Both the position numbers and the translations under genes were made by a program. Under the pieces are notes generated by a model. That model worked only from the letters and a program-made list of their open reading frames with translations, was not told the DNA's origin and ran no database searches. This document shows positions 10,414 through 20,184 of a DNA stretch of 64,000 nt, piece after piece; position 1 is the stretch's first letter, and each line of letters begins with the position of its first letter. Origin of the DNA: Sphingomonas sp. AP4-R1 (GTDB taxonomy: Bacteria; Pseudomonadota; Alphaproteobacteria; Sphingomonadales; Sphingomonadaceae); assembly GCF_013113735.1 (NCBI RefSeq), contig NZ_CP053346.1, positions 3,114,001 through 3,178,000 of the forward strand, written 5' to 3'.

Positions 10414-10992
10414 TCAGCGATAGAAAACGTGATCGCCGACGGCCGCCACGCGCTGGAGCGAGCGGAAGAAGGTGGTCGGCGCGGCATAGGACGCGCGGTA
10501 GAAGGTCGCGCCGGGCACGACCTCATCCTCTTCGCCGCTCAGCGTATCGCGGGCGACGTCGACGGCGGCCTCCCACGTCTCGTCCTTGGCGGGACGATAG
10601 GCGTGGGTGTTGAAATATTGGCCGGGCTGGTTGGCGACTTCGCAGATCGTGCTGCCGAAGCGGCCGCCGACCTTCATGCGGTTCACCAGCGTCTGGGCGA
10701 CGGCGACCTGACCCGAGCGCGGCTGATTGGCCGCCTCGTGACGGACGACCTTGGCCAGGCAGGTGACGGAGGCTTCGTCCAGCTTCGCTTCGGTCTGGAC
10801 CGGGGCGACGGGGGCGGATGCTTCGGCCGGGATGTCCTGCGCACTCGGGGCGGACGAAACCAGACCGGTGAAATCGTAGCTCAGCATCGGGATGCGCTCG
10901 GCGGCAAGGCCGGTGCTGGCAGGAAGAATCACGACTGCGGCGGCGATCAACGCGCCGGCAGAAACAACAAGAGTTCGCCGAATGGCGGGCAT
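10414..10992 (-). CDS. SleB-like cell wall hydrolase (Hydrolase_2 family)
   Basis: A 192-residue exported protein: a signal peptide (RRTLVVSAGALIAAAVVILP) is followed by a Pro/Ala-rich linker and, from about residue 75, a Hydrolase_2/SleB catalytic domain (LAKVVRHEAANQPRSGQVAVA, VNRMKVGGRFG, GATFYRAS). Such proteins cleave peptidoglycan; in non-sporeformers they probably serve wall remodelling. The glutamate in RHEAANQ is the likely catalytic acid by family analogy. Confidence 0.85.
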   Translation of the reverse strand: MPAIRRTLVVSAGALIAAAVVILPASTGLAAERIPMLSYDFTGLVSSAPSAQDIPAEASAPVAPVQTEAKLDEASVTCLAKVVRHEAANQPRSGQVAVAQTLVNRMKVGGRFGSTICEVANQPGQYFNTHAYRPAKDETWEAAVDVARDTLSGEEDEVVPGATFYRASYAAPTTFFRSLQRVAAVGDHVFYR

Positions 10993-11290
10993 TGAGGGCT
11001 CTTACGCATGCGCGAAGCCGCCCACGCCGCCGGAACTATGGCAACGCTCGCAAGTTTCACGTCTTGTCCAGGTTGCCGAAAAAACGCCCGCCACCTGACC
11101 GGATGGCCGCCAAATCGTTAACGACGGCGCGTTCGTCAATTCATCCACGATGAAATGTGACGTTCCCGCGACGAGTTGCGGATCCTCGAAACGCCTTTGT
11201 CGCGCAAAAGATGGCAGCATGGGGCGCTTAGCTGTTTATTTTGATCGAAATTTCCCCCGGCCCACGCTAGCGCTGGGGCCAAGGGGAAAA
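10993..11290. other. Divergent intergenic region (298 bp)
   Basis: Lies between the divergent SleB-like gene and the AI-2E permease. It is noticeably richer in A and T around 11095-11260 and must hold promoters for both. I see no clear operator palindrome and no conserved small gene. An upstream ATG at 11219 in the permease frame would add 24 residues without family support. Confidence 0.4.
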
Positions 11291-12460
11291 ATGGTGGAAG
11301 ACGGCGGTTCGGGCATCGTCCAGCTGGTGAAGAGCGCGTTGGCCACGCGCGAGTCGGAATCGCTGCGGCGGGATCGGCTCCTCGCCGCGATCGCCTTGTT
11401 CCTCGGCCTCGGCTTCTTCCTCGCCCTTCCGTTCGCGCTGCAGGCGGGCGCGCCTTTCTTCCTGCCGATCACCGCCGCTTTGGTCGTCGCGATCGCGCTG
11501 GTGCCGATGCTGGAATGGCTGGAGCGTCGCGGCATCCCCTCCGGCCTCGCCGCCTTCCTGTGCATCGCGACCTTCCTCGCCGTCGCCAATGCGGCGATCG
11601 TGGCGATCGTGGTGCCGGCGGCGGGGTGGTTCGCGGTGCTGCCGGAGCGGATCGGCCGGATCCGCCACAATCTGCGCCCGATCCTCGATCTCTATGCGAG
11701 CCTCGACCGCTTCATCAGCGACACGTCGCAGACCTTCATGCGCACGTCGAGCGGCGCGCGCACGGTGACGGTGCAGACGCCCAACTCGCTGCTCGATATC
11801 GTCGCCACCTCGGCGCCGGTCGCGCTGATCGAGGGCTTCTTCGGCATCCTCGTGGTCTTCTTCTTCCTGTCGGGCTGGACGAGCCTCCGGCGGCAGACGA
11901 TCACCAGCCGCGGCAGTTTCTCCAGCGCGATGGCGACCGCGCGCGTGATCCAGGAGATGGTGGACCGCACCTCGGCCTATCTCTCGACGATCACGATCAT
12001 CAACATCTCGCTCGGCCTGCTGGTGGCGCTGGGCCTCTGGATCATCGGTTTGCCGACGCCCCTGATGTGGGGCGGGATCGTCGCGCTCTTCAATTACATG
12101 CCCTATCTCGGGCCGATCATGGCGGCGTTGCTGCTGGCGCTGGGCGCTCTGATGAGCTTCAAGGACGCCTGGTACGCCTTGTTCCCGCCTTTGATCTTCG
12201 TGGTGTGCCACATGATCGAGGCGAACATGATCACGCCGACTTTGGTGGGGCGCAGGCTGACGATCAATCCCCTGCTGATCCTGGTGGCGCTCAGCTTCTG
12301 GGGCTGGGTGTGGGGCGCTGCGGGCGCGCTGCTGGCGGTGCCTTTGCTGATCATCACGAAGACGGTGATGGCGTCGGCCGGAAAACCGGACATTGCCGGC
12401 TTCCTGTTCGAGGAGGGGACGCTGACCAATCCCCAGCCGGATCCCTCGAATTCGCACTGA
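11291..12460 (+). CDS. AI-2E family (TqsA/PerM-type) transporter
   Basis: A 389-residue polytopic membrane protein of the AI-2E transporter/PerM family. Hydrophobic segments occur at about 30-80, 90-125, 190-215 and 275-370, and the family signature GxLGLLVALGLWIIGLPTPLMWG-like stretch lies in the middle. The name is historical: members include autoinducer exporters, Na+/H+ antiporters and lipid-associated proteins, so the substrate is not known. The start at 11291 is preceded by AAGGGG at short spacing; 11219 is an alternative. Confidence 0.82.
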   Translation: MVEDGGSGIVQLVKSALATRESESLRRDRLLAAIALFLGLGFFLALPFALQAGAPFFLPITAALVVAIALVPMLEWLERRGIPSGLAAFLCIATFLAVANAAIVAIVVPAAGWFAVLPERIGRIRHNLRPILDLYASLDRFISDTSQTFMRTSSGARTVTVQTPNSLLDIVATSAPVALIEGFFGILVVFFFLSGWTSLRRQTITSRGSFSSAMATARVIQEMVDRTSAYLSTITIINISLGLLVALGLWIIGLPTPLMWGGIVALFNYMPYLGPIMAALLLALGALMSFKDAWYALFPPLIFVVCHMIEANMITPTLVGRRLTINPLLILVALSFWGWVWGAAGALLAVPLLIITKTVMASAGKPDIAGFLFEEGTLTNPQPDPSNSH

Positions 12461-12618
12461 TCGGCGCGCTTGTCCGGACACATGTGCAAGCGGGGCGGGG
12501 CCCTCCGCAATCCATGCCCGACGGCGAAAGTGAGAAAAGCCAAAGCAAAGATCGATATGGCCGTTGACAGTCGGACGGCCGCTCCGTAGTTGGCGCCCTC
12601 CGCCGATACGGCCTATCA

Positions 12619-12695
<77 letters not shown>

Positions 12696-12787
12696 TTCCT
12701 TACGGGGAATGGCCTCGAGATAGAGCCAGTAATGCGGAATTCCCCTGTTATTTCGTGGTTGGCGTTTTTCGCCGATGCGGATTGTCA

Positions 12788-12864
<77 letters not shown>

Positions 12865-12884
12865 TTCCTTGCAGGGAATGGCAT

Positions 12885-12900
12885 GCCCCCGAATGGGGGC
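12885..12900 (+). terminator. Probable tRNA-Asp terminator
   Basis: GCCCCC-GAAT-GGGGGC forms a perfect 6-bp stem with a tetraloop, 20 bp after the second tRNA-Asp, followed by TTCC. Confidence 0.5.
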
Positions 12901-13108
12901 TTCCACCGATCCGGTCATGTCCCGCCGATCCCGCCCGGCTTTGTGTCGTCTCCGGACCCGAATGCGCCGTGCGGCGTTTATCCGGGGCAAGATCGCTCAG
13001 ATCGAGGGAGGGGCCGGTGGCACCGGACGACGCATCCTTTCACATGACCCGAAGACCCGATCGAGAAGCCTATTGCGCCCGCCTCGATCCCGCGCGACAC
13101 TCCTTCTC

Positions 13109-13375
13109 GTGAGCGAGTCTGCCTATAAGCCGACCGAAGCCTATGAGGACGAGCTGGACCAGCTGGCCCATTCGATCCGCGATGAGCTGCGCCAGATCGG
13201 TTTCGCGCCCGCTTTCGATCCCTTGCCCGAAGAACTGGCGCGAATCCGCAACGCGGAGAAGGTGGCGCACAAGCGCCGCGAGATGGCTCGCCTGATCCTC
13301 GTCAGCTACGTGGCGCCCGCTCTGGTGGTGCTCGCGGTGGGATTGGCGCTGAGGCTGCTCGTTCCCGGCATCTGA
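13109..13375 (+). CDS. Hypothetical small protein with C-terminal membrane anchor
   Basis: About 88 residues from a GTG at 13109. An acidic, helical N-terminal half (EDELDQLAHSIRDELRQIG) is followed by a basic stretch and a single C-terminal membrane helix (RLILVSYVAPALVVLAVGLAL). I do not recognise the family. The frame extends upstream through the tRNA, which cannot be coding, so the true start is between 12917 and 13109; no good ribosome site marks it. The amphipathic-plus-anchor design suggests a tail-anchored membrane protein. Confidence 0.5.
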   Translation: MSESAYKPTEAYEDELDQLAHSIRDELRQIGFAPAFDPLPEELARIRNAEKVAHKRREMARLILVSYVAPALVVLAVGLALRLLVPGI

Positions 13376-13492
13376 GTTCGAGGCGAATCGGTTCGCGTCG
13401 AGTTTCGCTGTGATGGATATGCGGTACGGGGCTCCAGAGTCCGTCGCGCTCGTAGCTCCGGGCTCCCGCGTTCGCAGGAGCACGGATCGGCT

Positions 13493-14455
13493 TCAGTCTT
13501 CGCTGAGGATGAAGCGGGCGACCACGTCCGGCTGCGTGACCGGCAGCATATGGCCGCCCTCGATCATCTCCAGCCGCGCACCGGGGATGGCCTCCGCCGT
13601 CCGCGCGCCATGGATTGCCGGATCCAGCACCTGATCTCCACGCCCGAATAGGATCGAAACCGCCATGTCGATCTGCGGATAGCGCGGCGCCATGCTCGCC
13701 AGCTGGATGGCGGCGGTCGAGATTTCCTCGAAGCCGGCCGCGAGCGTCGCCGGGCGCAGCACCAGCGCGCCACCGCCCGCGACGTCGAAATCGGGCGCGA
13801 TCGGCTCGGGCCAGAAGGTCGCGCGATGCGCGCGGTGCCGGATCGCGGCGCCGAGCGGCACGGCGACGGTGGTGCAGGCCGCCTCCCGAACCCAGGGGCG
13901 CGCGGCGAGGAAGGCCTTGAAGGGCTGGTGGACGACCATGTCCGGCTGCGTGAGCGGCGCGATCAGCACCAGCCTGCGCACGAGCCGCAGGTGATCCAGC
14001 GCGAGCGCGAGCGCCACCGCGCCACCGAAGGAGTGGCCGACGACGATCGGGCGATCGATGCCCATTTCCTCGATCAGGCGGGCGACGAGCGCGGCATGCT
14101 GGGCGATACCGTAACCCGCGATGCGCGGCGAATGGCCGGCACCGGGACGATCGACCAGGATGACGCGATGCGTATCGGCCAGCCTAGCCAGAAGCGCATA
14201 GGAGAAATGGCGCAGCTGGCCGCCAAGACCGTGAATGATCAGGATCGGAGGCCCGCTGCCGGCTTCGACGACATGCAGCCGTGCGCCGTCCACGGTGACG
14301 AAGCGGCCGGTCGGCGGCGCCACGCGTTCGGACCGGCGGCGTGTCAGCGCCGAAAACAGAAATCCCGCACCCAGCACCGCCCCGACGGCGGCAGCGGCAC
14401 CGGCCGCGACTTTGCCGACCTTCATCGAGTGGTCGGGCATCGAGCGATCGGGCAA
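13493..14455 (-). CDS. Alpha/beta hydrolase with N-terminal membrane anchor
   Basis: A 320-residue alpha/beta-hydrolase. An N-terminal hydrophobic segment (VAAGAAAAVGAVLGAGFLF) probably anchors it. The oxyanion region is IIHGLGGQ, the nucleophile elbow is VVGHSFGGA, the acid lies near FGRGDQVLDP, and the histidine is in EGGHMLPVTQPD. The fold is certain but the substrate is not. Starts at residues 1, 6 or 12 (three nearby Met) are all possible. Confidence 0.85.
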   Translation of the reverse strand: MPDRSMPDHSMKVGKVAAGAAAAVGAVLGAGFLFSALTRRRSERVAPPTGRFVTVDGARLHVVEAGSGPPILIIHGLGGQLRHFSYALLARLADTHRVILVDRPGAGHSPRIAGYGIAQHAALVARLIEEMGIDRPIVVGHSFGGAVALALALDHLRLVRRLVLIAPLTQPDMVVHQPFKAFLAARPWVREAACTTVAVPLGAAIRHRAHRATFWPEPIAPDFDVAGGGALVLRPATLAAGFEEISTAAIQLASMAPRYPQIDMAVSILFGRGDQVLDPAIHGARTAEAIPGARLEMIEGGHMLPVTQPDVVARFILSED

Positions 14456-14552
14456 GCGGGGTGAGAGGAGAGGGGGCGGGACGGATCAGGGACGTGCATC
14501 ACCCCTGATCGCATTTCGCGGCCGCCGTATCCAGAGGCGCGAAAAAGCGCGC

Positions 14553-14741
14553 CTATCGTTCCGCCATGCGGTTGCGGCGGCTGCTGGCGCGGCACAATTG
14601 GGTGAGACGCATGCGGTCCACCAGACCGAACGTCGTCGGCGCCCGCCCGTAGCCGAGCTTGAACAGCGCGAAGATGACCGCGCCGGCATCCTCATATCGG
14701 CCGCTTTCTGCGAGCTGCCACGCTTGGTCTCGAACGTCCAT
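14553..14741 (-). CDS. Conserved-looking small hypothetical protein
   Basis: A 62-residue soluble protein, MDVRDQAWQL...GRYEDAGAVIFALF... rich in charged residues with a basic C-terminus. An AGG-containing ribosome site lies about 8 bases upstream of the ATG. It sits alone between the hydrolase and DUF2842 genes on the same strand. I infer it is real from its codon pattern and helical composition; no function can be assigned. Confidence 0.5.
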   Translation of the reverse strand: MDVRDQAWQLAESGRYEDAGAVIFALFKLGYGRAPTTFGLVDRMRLTQLCRASSRRNRMAER

Positions 14742-14818
14742 GGGACGAACCTACCCCCCTCTTACTAAACAAAGCCTCTACGATACTAACGGAACGATAA
14801 CCCCTGCGCCCGTGTAAC

Positions 14819-15025
14819 TCATCTCCTGCCCCCAAGTTCCATCCAACGCAACAAGGGCTTGAGCGGCGCGATCCAGGCGATGCCAAGAAACGCGTAAATC
14901 GGCGCTTGCGCGAGTGCGGGCAGGCGGCCCAGCAGGACCGAGAGACTCGCGACTCCGACGCACCAGACGAGAATCAGCAGCAGGATCAGGCTCATGCCCA
15001 CCGGCTTGCGCCAGGACGGCGTCAT
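14819..15025 (-). CDS. DUF2842 family small membrane protein
   Basis: A 68-residue, two-TM protein starting MTPSWRKPVGM and ending in the family-like WIAPLKPLLRWMELG motif. The start at 15025 is preferred because its ATG overlaps the TGA of the cyclo-ligase gene (ATGA), so the two are translationally coupled; a start at 15052 would add 9 residues inside the upstream gene. DUF2842 is an alphaproteobacterial membrane family of unknown role. Confidence 0.78.
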   Translation of the reverse strand: MTPSWRKPVGMSLILLLILVWCVGVASLSVLLGRLPALAQAPIYAFLGIAWIAPLKPLLRWMELGGRR

Positions 15026-15642
15026 GCGACGGGGCCCGGCATCGGGATCCATTCCCGCTCGGTGACGACGGCGTGGAGCGGCATGTCCCAGGGATCGTGC
15101 GGCAGATGGCCGGGCACCTCCTGCACGCTCCAGGCGAAGCCGATGCGGTGCGCGCCGGGATAGCGGACGAGCGCGCGATCATAATGGCTCTTGCCCTGTC
15201 CGATCCGGCCGCCGTGCCGATCGAAGCCGACCAGGGGCATCACGATCAGATCGGGTGTGACGAGCGGGGCCGAGGGGGGCGGCTGGCGCAGGCGGAACGG
15301 GCCGCGCTCCAGCGCCTCGCCCGGCATCCAGCGGCGAAAGTCCATCGTCGTCGCGTCATACAGAGCGGGCAGGGCGAGCGGCTGGGCGCGTGCCGCCAGC
15401 ATGTCAATCAGCGGGGTGGGGTCCATCTCGTCGTGGATGGACAGATACAGCGCGACGATCGCCGTGTGCGGGATATGCGGCAGGATCAGCCGGGAGGCCG
15501 CCTCGGCAGCGGCGCGGGTGCCGTCCGGCCCCAGCGTCGCGACATGATCGGCGCGGGCGGCCCGCAGCGCCTCGCGCAGCGCCGGCTTGTCCGGGTGCGA
15601 TGCGATGTCGGCGGGGGCGGGAGAGTGTGGTGAAACCGCCAT
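15022..15642 (-). CDS. 5-formyltetrahydrofolate cyclo-ligase
   Basis: Converts 5-formyl-THF to 5,10-methenyl-THF with ATP (the ygfA/fau/MTHFS family). It is 206 residues, with the N-terminal KPALREALRAAR helix, the LPALYDATTMDFRRW substrate region and the phosphate-binding DLIVMPLVGFDRHGGRIGQG-type motif followed by HYDRAL. Its place directly downstream of a 6S-like RNA and zapA is the conserved proteobacterial arrangement, in which the RNA leader may be processed from the same transcript. Confidence 0.9.
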   Translation of the reverse strand: MAVSPHSPAPADIASHPDKPALREALRAARADHVATLGPDGTRAAAEAASRLILPHIPHTAIVALYLSIHDEMDPTPLIDMLAARAQPLALPALYDATTMDFRRWMPGEALERGPFRLRQPPPSAPLVTPDLIVMPLVGFDRHGGRIGQGKSHYDRALVRYPGAHRIGFAWSVQEVPGHLPHDPWDMPLHAVVTEREWIPMPGPVA

Positions 15643-15649
15643 GACCGTT

Positions 15650-15775
15650 TTCCGGAATATCCTCTGACGCCCAAAACGTCAGGTGGGGACCATGTAGTTC
15701 GGGCCAGGGCCCTACCAGGGACAGCCCCCTTGGATGATGAATAGCCTCAGGGATGTTCTCAGCAGATCGTATCGG
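15650..15775 (-). ncRNA. ssrS: Candidate 6S RNA
   Basis: Bounds are approximate. The region lies between zapA and the folate cyclo-ligase, the conserved location of 6S RNA in proteobacteria. On the minus strand GAACATCC (15758-15751) can pair with GGATATTC (15662-15655) as a closing stem. An apical hairpin forms from GTAG-GGCC and GGCC-CGAA-CTAC (about 15681-15716). A 6-bp hairpin CTGACG/CGTCAG (15665-15683) resembles the 3' central-bubble hairpin. 6S RNA mimics an open promoter and sequesters housekeeping RNA polymerase. The assignment rests on synteny plus hand-drawn structure. Confidence 0.55.
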
Positions 15776-15796
15776 GCAGTTCCACCACGACCCTAT

Positions 15797-16168
15797 CTAG
15801 ATATCCTGCCCCTGCTTCTCAAGCATGTGCGCGATCTTCTCGATTCTTTCGGCGAGCGCATCGATCTGGCCGGCCGCGGCGCGCATGCTCTCGTCCGTCC
15901 GCGCAGGAGCGGGGGCGGGGGGCGCGGGGGGTGGCGGCGGCGGGGCGGGAGCGGCCGCGGCGGGAGCCGGAGCGTTGCCCATCTCGTCGGCCAGCAGGAG
16001 CGAGGCCATCAGCAATTGGCGCGCCTCGTTGATCGTGCCCATCGCGCCGGAGACGGCGCGCACCTTGGCATCGACGATCCCGGCGAGCTTGCGGAAATGC
16101 GCTTCCTGTCCGTCGCGCACCGTCATCTCATAATGGCGGCCGGCGATATCGAGCGTGACCTGGGCCAT
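15797..16168 (-). CDS. zapA: Cell division protein ZapA
   Basis: A 123-residue ZapA that stabilises FtsZ filaments. The N-terminal ZapA domain (VTLDIAGRHYEM...) is followed by a Pro/Ala-rich linker (about 68-92) and a C-terminal coiled coil (IDALAERIEKIAHMLEKQ). Its ATG overlaps the TGA of the upstream coiled-coil gene. The very long frame upstream in the same register is antisense to tkt and is not part of the gene. Confidence 0.9.
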   Translation of the reverse strand: MAQVTLDIAGRHYEMTVRDGQEAHFRKLAGIVDAKVRAVSGAMGTINEARQLLMASLLLADEMGNAPAPAAAAPAPPPPPPAPPAPAPARTDESMRAAAGQIDALAERIEKIAHMLEKQGQDI

Positions 16169-16377
16169 CAGTGGGCGGCCCCTTCCTGATCGATCAGCGC
16201 ATCCAGCCGCTCGATCGTCTCCTGGATCCGCAGGCGGAGCAGATCGTGGCGCTCGTCCAGCTCCGCATAGGCCAGGGCGAGGCCCGGCGTGGCGGGGGCC
16301 GGCGGACCGATCCGTTCGAGCCGCGCGACGGCGCGATCGAGTCGCGCCAGTGCGGCGTCGAGGGAAGTTTCGCTCAT
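16168..16377 (-). CDS. Small coiled-coil protein upstream of zapA
   Basis: A 69-residue, mostly helical protein (LDAALARLDRAVARLERIG ... LLRLRIQETIERLDALID) with a short Pro/Ala hinge in the middle. A small coiled-coil gene in this position is common in alphaproteobacteria. It is coupled to zapA by an ATGA overlap, so a role in division or in a ZapA-related complex is plausible but inferred. Distantly similar in style to DUF4164 proteins. Confidence 0.65.
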   Translation of the reverse strand: MSETSLDAALARLDRAVARLERIGPPAPATPGLALAYAELDERHDLLRLRIQETIERLDALIDQEGAAH

Positions 16378-16500
16378 AAGCAGCAGAGATAGCAGCCCTA
16401 TCGCGCCCGACAAGCGACCCCCGAGACAGTCCGTGCTTCCGCCCGGTTGACGCTCTGGCCCGGCAAGGCCAAAGAGCGCGCGTCTCGCATCCACGCGAGC

Positions 16501-16522
16501 CCCGGATGGGGGGGCATCCGGG
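16501..16522 (+). other. Leader hairpin upstream of tkt
   Basis: CCCGGATG-GGGGGG-CATCCGGG is a perfect 8-bp stem with a G6 loop, 64 bp before the tkt start codon. A TTGACG that could be a -35 lies at 16447. It may be a transcript leader structure or an attenuator; it is not followed by a T-run. Confidence 0.3.
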
Positions 16523-16585
16523 ATCATCACGGCCGCCCCCGGTGGCTATCAGATGCCGCGTCTGCGGCGCGACATAAGGGCCATC

Positions 16586-18562
16586 ATGACGCAGTCCATC
16601 CGCAACCTCGCCAACGCGATCAGGGCGCTTTCGATGGATGCGGTGCAGGCGGCCAATAGCGGCCATCCCGGCATGCCGATGGGCATGGCCGATGCGGCCA
16701 CCGTGCTGTTCCAGCAATTCGTGAAGTTCGATCCGTCCGCGCCGAAATGGCCGGACCGCGATCGCTTCGTGCTGTCCGCCGGCCACGGATCGATGCTGCT
16801 CTATTCGATCCTGCATCTGACCGGCTACGCCCGGCCGACGATCGACGACATCCGCACCTTCCGCCAGCTCGATTCGGTCTGCGCGGGCCACCCCGAGAAT
16901 TTCGAGCTGGAGGGTGTCGAGGCGACGACCGGCCCGCTCGGCCAGGGGCTGGCGATGGCGGTGGGCATGGCATTGGCCGAGCGCCACCTGAACGCGACCT
17001 TCGGCGACGATCTGGTCGATCACCGCACCTGGGTGATCGCCGGCGACGGCTGCCTGATGGAAGGCATCAACCATGAGGCGATCGGCCTGGCCGGCCATCT
17101 GAAGCTCGGTCGCCTGAATGTGCTGTGGGACGACAATCGCATCACGATCGACGGGCCGACCGACCTTTCGACGAGCGAGGACATCAAGGCGCGCTATCGG
17201 GCGACCGGCTGGCATGTCGTGGAGTGCGACGGTCTGGACGGCGCCGACGTGGCGCGCGCGCTGGCCGAGGCGGTGGCGGACGAGCGGCCCTCGCTGGTCG
17301 CGTGCCGCACCGTGATCGGCTTCGGTTCGCCCAACAAGGCGGATTCGCACGCCGCGCACGGCTCGCCGCTCGGCGCGGACGAGATCGCGCTGACCCGTGA
17401 GGTGCTGGGCTGGACGAGCCCGCCGTTCGAGGTGCCGGGCGAGATCGTCGCGGCGTGGACCGAGATCGGCAAGCGCGGCGGCGCCGTGCGCCACGATTGG
17501 GAAAAGCGGCTTGTGGCCGCCGGCGCGCAGGGGCTGGAACTGTCCCGCCGCATGGCCGGCGATCTGCCCGACGGCTTCAGCCTGAAGGCGCATATCGACG
17601 GGCTCATCGCCGCGCCGCAGAAGGTGGCCACACGTGTCGCCTCGCAGCTGGCGCTGACCGCGATCAACGATCTGCTGCCCGAGACGGTCGGCGGATCGGC
17701 CGATCTGACGCCTTCGAACAACACCGCAACCAAGGGCCTGAAGTCGCTGACGGCGGAGGATTATTCCGGCCGTTACGTCCATTACGGCATCCGCGAATTC
17801 GGCATGTCGGCGGCGATGAACGGCATGGCGCTGCACGGCGGCGTGATACCCTATGGCGGCACCTTCCTGGTGTTCGCGGACTATGCCCGCGCCGCGATCC
17901 GGCTGGCGGCGATCCAGCGCGCGCGCACCATCTTCGTGATGACGCACGATTCGATCGGCCTGGGCGAGGACGGCCCGACGCACCAGCCGATCGAGCATGT
18001 GATGAGCCTGCGCCTGATCCCGAACCTGCAGGTGTTCCGCCCCGCCGATACGGTGGAGACGGCGGAATGCTGGCAGCTCGCGCTGGAAAAGTCGGACGGC
18101 CCCTCGCTGCTCGCGCTTTCGCGCCAGAACCTGCCGCAGCTTCGCACCGAGGCGAGCGCCGAGAGCCTTTCGGCCAGGGGCGCCTATCGCCTCGTCGCCG
18201 CCAAGGCGGCGCGCAAGGTGGTGCTGCTGGCGACCGGATCCGAAGTGGAGATCGCCGTGAATGTCGCGGCGGCGCTTGAAGCCGAAGGCATTGGCGCCGA
18301 TGTGGTGTCCATGCCGAGTTGGGAATTGTTCGACGCGCAGGATGATGCCTATCGCGCCGATCTGCTTCCCGACGACGCGCTCCGCGTCTCGATCGAGGCG
18401 GGGACGACGATGGGCTGGGAGCGCTACACGAACATTCGCGGCCTGCGCTTCGGCATCGACCGGTTCGGGGCCTCCGCTCCGGCCGGTGACCTCTACAAGA
18501 AATTCGGGCTGACGGCGGATCAGATCGCGCCGAAGGTTCTGGCGGCCGTACGCGGCCTTTGA
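16586..18562 (+). CDS. tkt: Transketolase
   Basis: A thiamine-diphosphate enzyme that moves two-carbon units in the pentose phosphate and Calvin-type pathways. It is 658 residues from the ATG at 16586, which has AAGGG 5 bases upstream (an in-frame ATG at 16553 is less likely). Motifs include [10 protein letters not shown], the ThDP-binding [20 protein letters not shown] region and [19 protein letters not shown]. It heads a carbon-metabolism cluster with gap and pgk on the same strand; gap follows after 14 bp. Confidence 0.97.
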   Translation: MTQSIRNLANAIRALSMDAVQAANSGHPGMPMGMADAATVLFQQFVKFDPSAPKWPDRDRFVLSAGHGSMLLYSILHLTGYARPTIDDIRTFRQLDSVCAGHPENFELEGVEATTGPLGQGLAMAVGMALAERHLNATFGDDLVDHRTWVIAGDGCLMEGINHEAIGLAGHLKLGRLNVLWDDNRITIDGPTDLSTSEDIKARYRATGWHVVECDGLDGADVARALAEAVADERPSLVACRTVIGFGSPNKADSHAAHGSPLGADEIALTREVLGWTSPPFEVPGEIVAAWTEIGKRGGAVRHDWEKRLVAAGAQGLELSRRMAGDLPDGFSLKAHIDGLIAAPQKVATRVASQLALTAINDLLPETVGGSADLTPSNNTATKGLKSLTAEDYSGRYVHYGIREFGMSAAMNGMALHGGVIPYGGTFLVFADYARAAIRLAAIQRARTIFVMTHDSIGLGEDGPTHQPIEHVMSLRLIPNLQVFRPADTVETAECWQLALEKSDGPSLLALSRQNLPQLRTEASAESLSARGAYRLVAAKAARKVVLLATGSEVEIAVNVAAALEAEGIGADVVSMPSWELFDAQDDAYRADLLPDDALRVSIEAGTTMGWERYTNIRGLRFGIDRFGASAPAGDLYKKFGLTADQIAPKVLAAVRGL

Positions 18563-18576
18563 AGGAGACGAAAACC

Positions 18577-19584
18577 ATGGCGAAGGTGGCGATCAATGGT
18601 TTCGGGCGGATCGGCCGCCTTGTGGCGCGCGCGATCCTGTCGCGCCCCGACTGCGGGCTTGAGCTGGTCGCGATCAACGATCTGGGCGATGCCAAGTCGA
18701 ACGCGCTCCTGTTCAAGCGGGACAGCGTTCATGGCGCGTGGCCGGGCTCGGTCGCGGCCGAGGGCACCGATCTCGTCATCGACGGCAAGCGCATCAAGGT
18801 GACCGCCGAGCGCGATCCCGCCAACCTGCCGCATGCCGAGCTGGGCGTGGAGATCGCCCTCGAATGCACCGGCATCTTCACCGACAAGGCTGCCTGCGAG
18901 AAGCATCTCGCCGCCGGCGCCAAGAAGGTGCTGATCTCGGCCCCGGGCAAGAATGTCGACCTGACGGTCGTGTTCGGCGTGAACCATGACAAGCTGACGG
19001 CCGATCACACGATCGTCTCGAACGCGTCGTGCACCACCAACTGCCTCGCGCCGATCGCCAAGGTGCTGAACGACACGATCGGCATCGAGCGCGGCCTGAT
19101 GACGACGATCCACAGCTACACGAACGACCAGCGCATCCTGGACCAGATCCACAGCGACATGCGCCGCGCGCGCGCCGCCGCCATGTCGATGATCCCGACC
19201 ACGACCGGCGCCGCCCGCGCCGTGGGCGAGGTGCTGCCGGAGCTGAAGGGCAAGCTGGACGGCTCCTCGATCCGCGTGCCGACCCCGGACGTCTCGGTGG
19301 TGGACCTGACCTTCACGCCGAAGCGCGACACGACCAAGGAAGAGGTCAACGAGGTGCTGAAGGCGGCGTCCGAGAACGGCCCGCTCAAGGGCATCCTCGA
19401 ATATGTGACCGATCCGCTCGTCTCGATCGATTTCATGGGCAATCCGCATTCGTCGTCGGTCGACAGCCTCGAGACGGCCGTGATCGACGGCAAGCTCGTG
19501 CGCGTGCTGAGCTGGTACGACAATGAATGGGGCTTCTCGAACCGCATGGTCGATACGGCCGGTGCGATGGCGAAGCTGCTGTAA
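18577..19584 (+). CDS. gap: Glyceraldehyde-3-phosphate dehydrogenase (type I)
   Basis: Oxidises glyceraldehyde-3-phosphate to 1,3-bisphosphoglycerate with NAD+. It has 335 residues, the N-terminal [11 protein letters not shown] dinucleotide motif and catalytic C152 in [18 protein letters not shown] lies 11 bases before the ATG at 18577; the six-residue upstream extension (MKETKT) is not typical. Probably cotranscribed with tkt. Confidence 0.97.
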   Translation: MAKVAINGFGRIGRLVARAILSRPDCGLELVAINDLGDAKSNALLFKRDSVHGAWPGSVAAEGTDLVIDGKRIKVTAERDPANLPHAELGVEIALECTGIFTDKAACEKHLAAGAKKVLISAPGKNVDLTVVFGVNHDKLTADHTIVSNASCTTNCLAPIAKVLNDTIGIERGLMTTIHSYTNDQRILDQIHSDMRRARAAAMSMIPTTTGAARAVGEVLPELKGKLDGSSIRVPTPDVSVVDLTFTPKRDTTKEEVNEVLKAASENGPLKGILEYVTDPLVSIDFMGNPHSSSVDSLETAVIDGKLVRVLSWYDNEWGFSNRMVDTAGAMAKLL

Positions 19585-19604
19585 TCGGCTGCTGACATGC
19601 CTTA

Positions 19605-19706
19605 CCCGTTTGGTTCGAGCAGCATCGAGCCTGTCGAGATGCGATCGTCGAGAAGCTTTCTTGACTGCGTTCTCGGCAAGCTCGAACTCCGCTCGAAGCA
19701 AACGGG
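19605..19706. repeat. Sphingomonad interspersed palindromic repeat (family 1)
   Basis: The outer arms CCCGTTTGGTTCGAGC and GCTCGAAGCAAACGGG match with one mismatch when folded, with TCGAGA/TCTCG-type inner pairs. It fills the 144-bp gap between gap and the MOSC gene and could act as a terminator. Related copies or halves occur at 29560, 30131, 32581, 33461, 33810, 34360 and 45100. Confidence 0.7.
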
Positions 19707-19728
19707 GAAGGAATAGCGGGGCGTCGAA

Positions 19729-20184
19729 ATGACCGGCACTCTCCTCGGCATTGCCCGCCATGCGCGTCCGCGTGGGGAAATGGAGACGGTCGAGCATGCC
19801 GAGATCGGGCTGGCCACCGGCGTGCACGGCGACTTTCGCGGGGCGCTGAAGCCGGGGCGCAACAAGCGCCAGGTGACGGTGATGACGGCCGACAGCTGGC
19901 GCCATGCGATGCGCGATCTGGACGCGAGCATCCCCTGGGAATTGCGCCGGGTGAACCTGCTGGTCGAGGGGATCGAGCTGGAGGACACCAAAGGCGCCAG
20001 GCTCATCTTCGCGGGTGGCGTGGTGCTGGAAGTGACCGGCGAGTGCGATCCATGCAGCCGCATGGAGGAGATCGCGCCGGGCCTGAAGGCGGCCCTGCTG
20101 CCCCACTGGCGCGGCGGCGTGACGACCATAGTCAGACAAGAGGGCCGCATCGCGGTCGGCGACAGCGTGAGGATCGATCGATGA
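19729..20184 (+). CDS. MOSC domain-containing protein
   Basis: A 151-residue stand-alone MOSC domain, the fold at the C-terminus of molybdenum-cofactor sulfurases. It has the usual GVHGDFRG opening and the conserved cysteine in [12 protein letters not shown] (C near residue 105), which in relatives handles sulfur or binds metal. It overlaps pgk by ATGA, so it is expressed with glycolytic genes. The specific substrate is unknown. Confidence 0.88.
   Translation: MTGTLLGIARHARPRGEMETVEHAEIGLATGVHGDFRGALKPGRNKRQVTVMTADSWRHAMRDLDASIPWELRRVNLLVEGIELEDTKGARLIFAGGVVLEVTGECDPCSRMEEIAPGLKAALLPHWRGGVTTIVRQEGRIAVGDSVRIDR

Noticed and set aside
15797..17998. A 733-codon open frame on the minus strand ending at zapA
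   Set aside because: Only the last 123 codons (zapA) look like protein. The rest is antisense to tkt and is open because of GC-rich codon bias.
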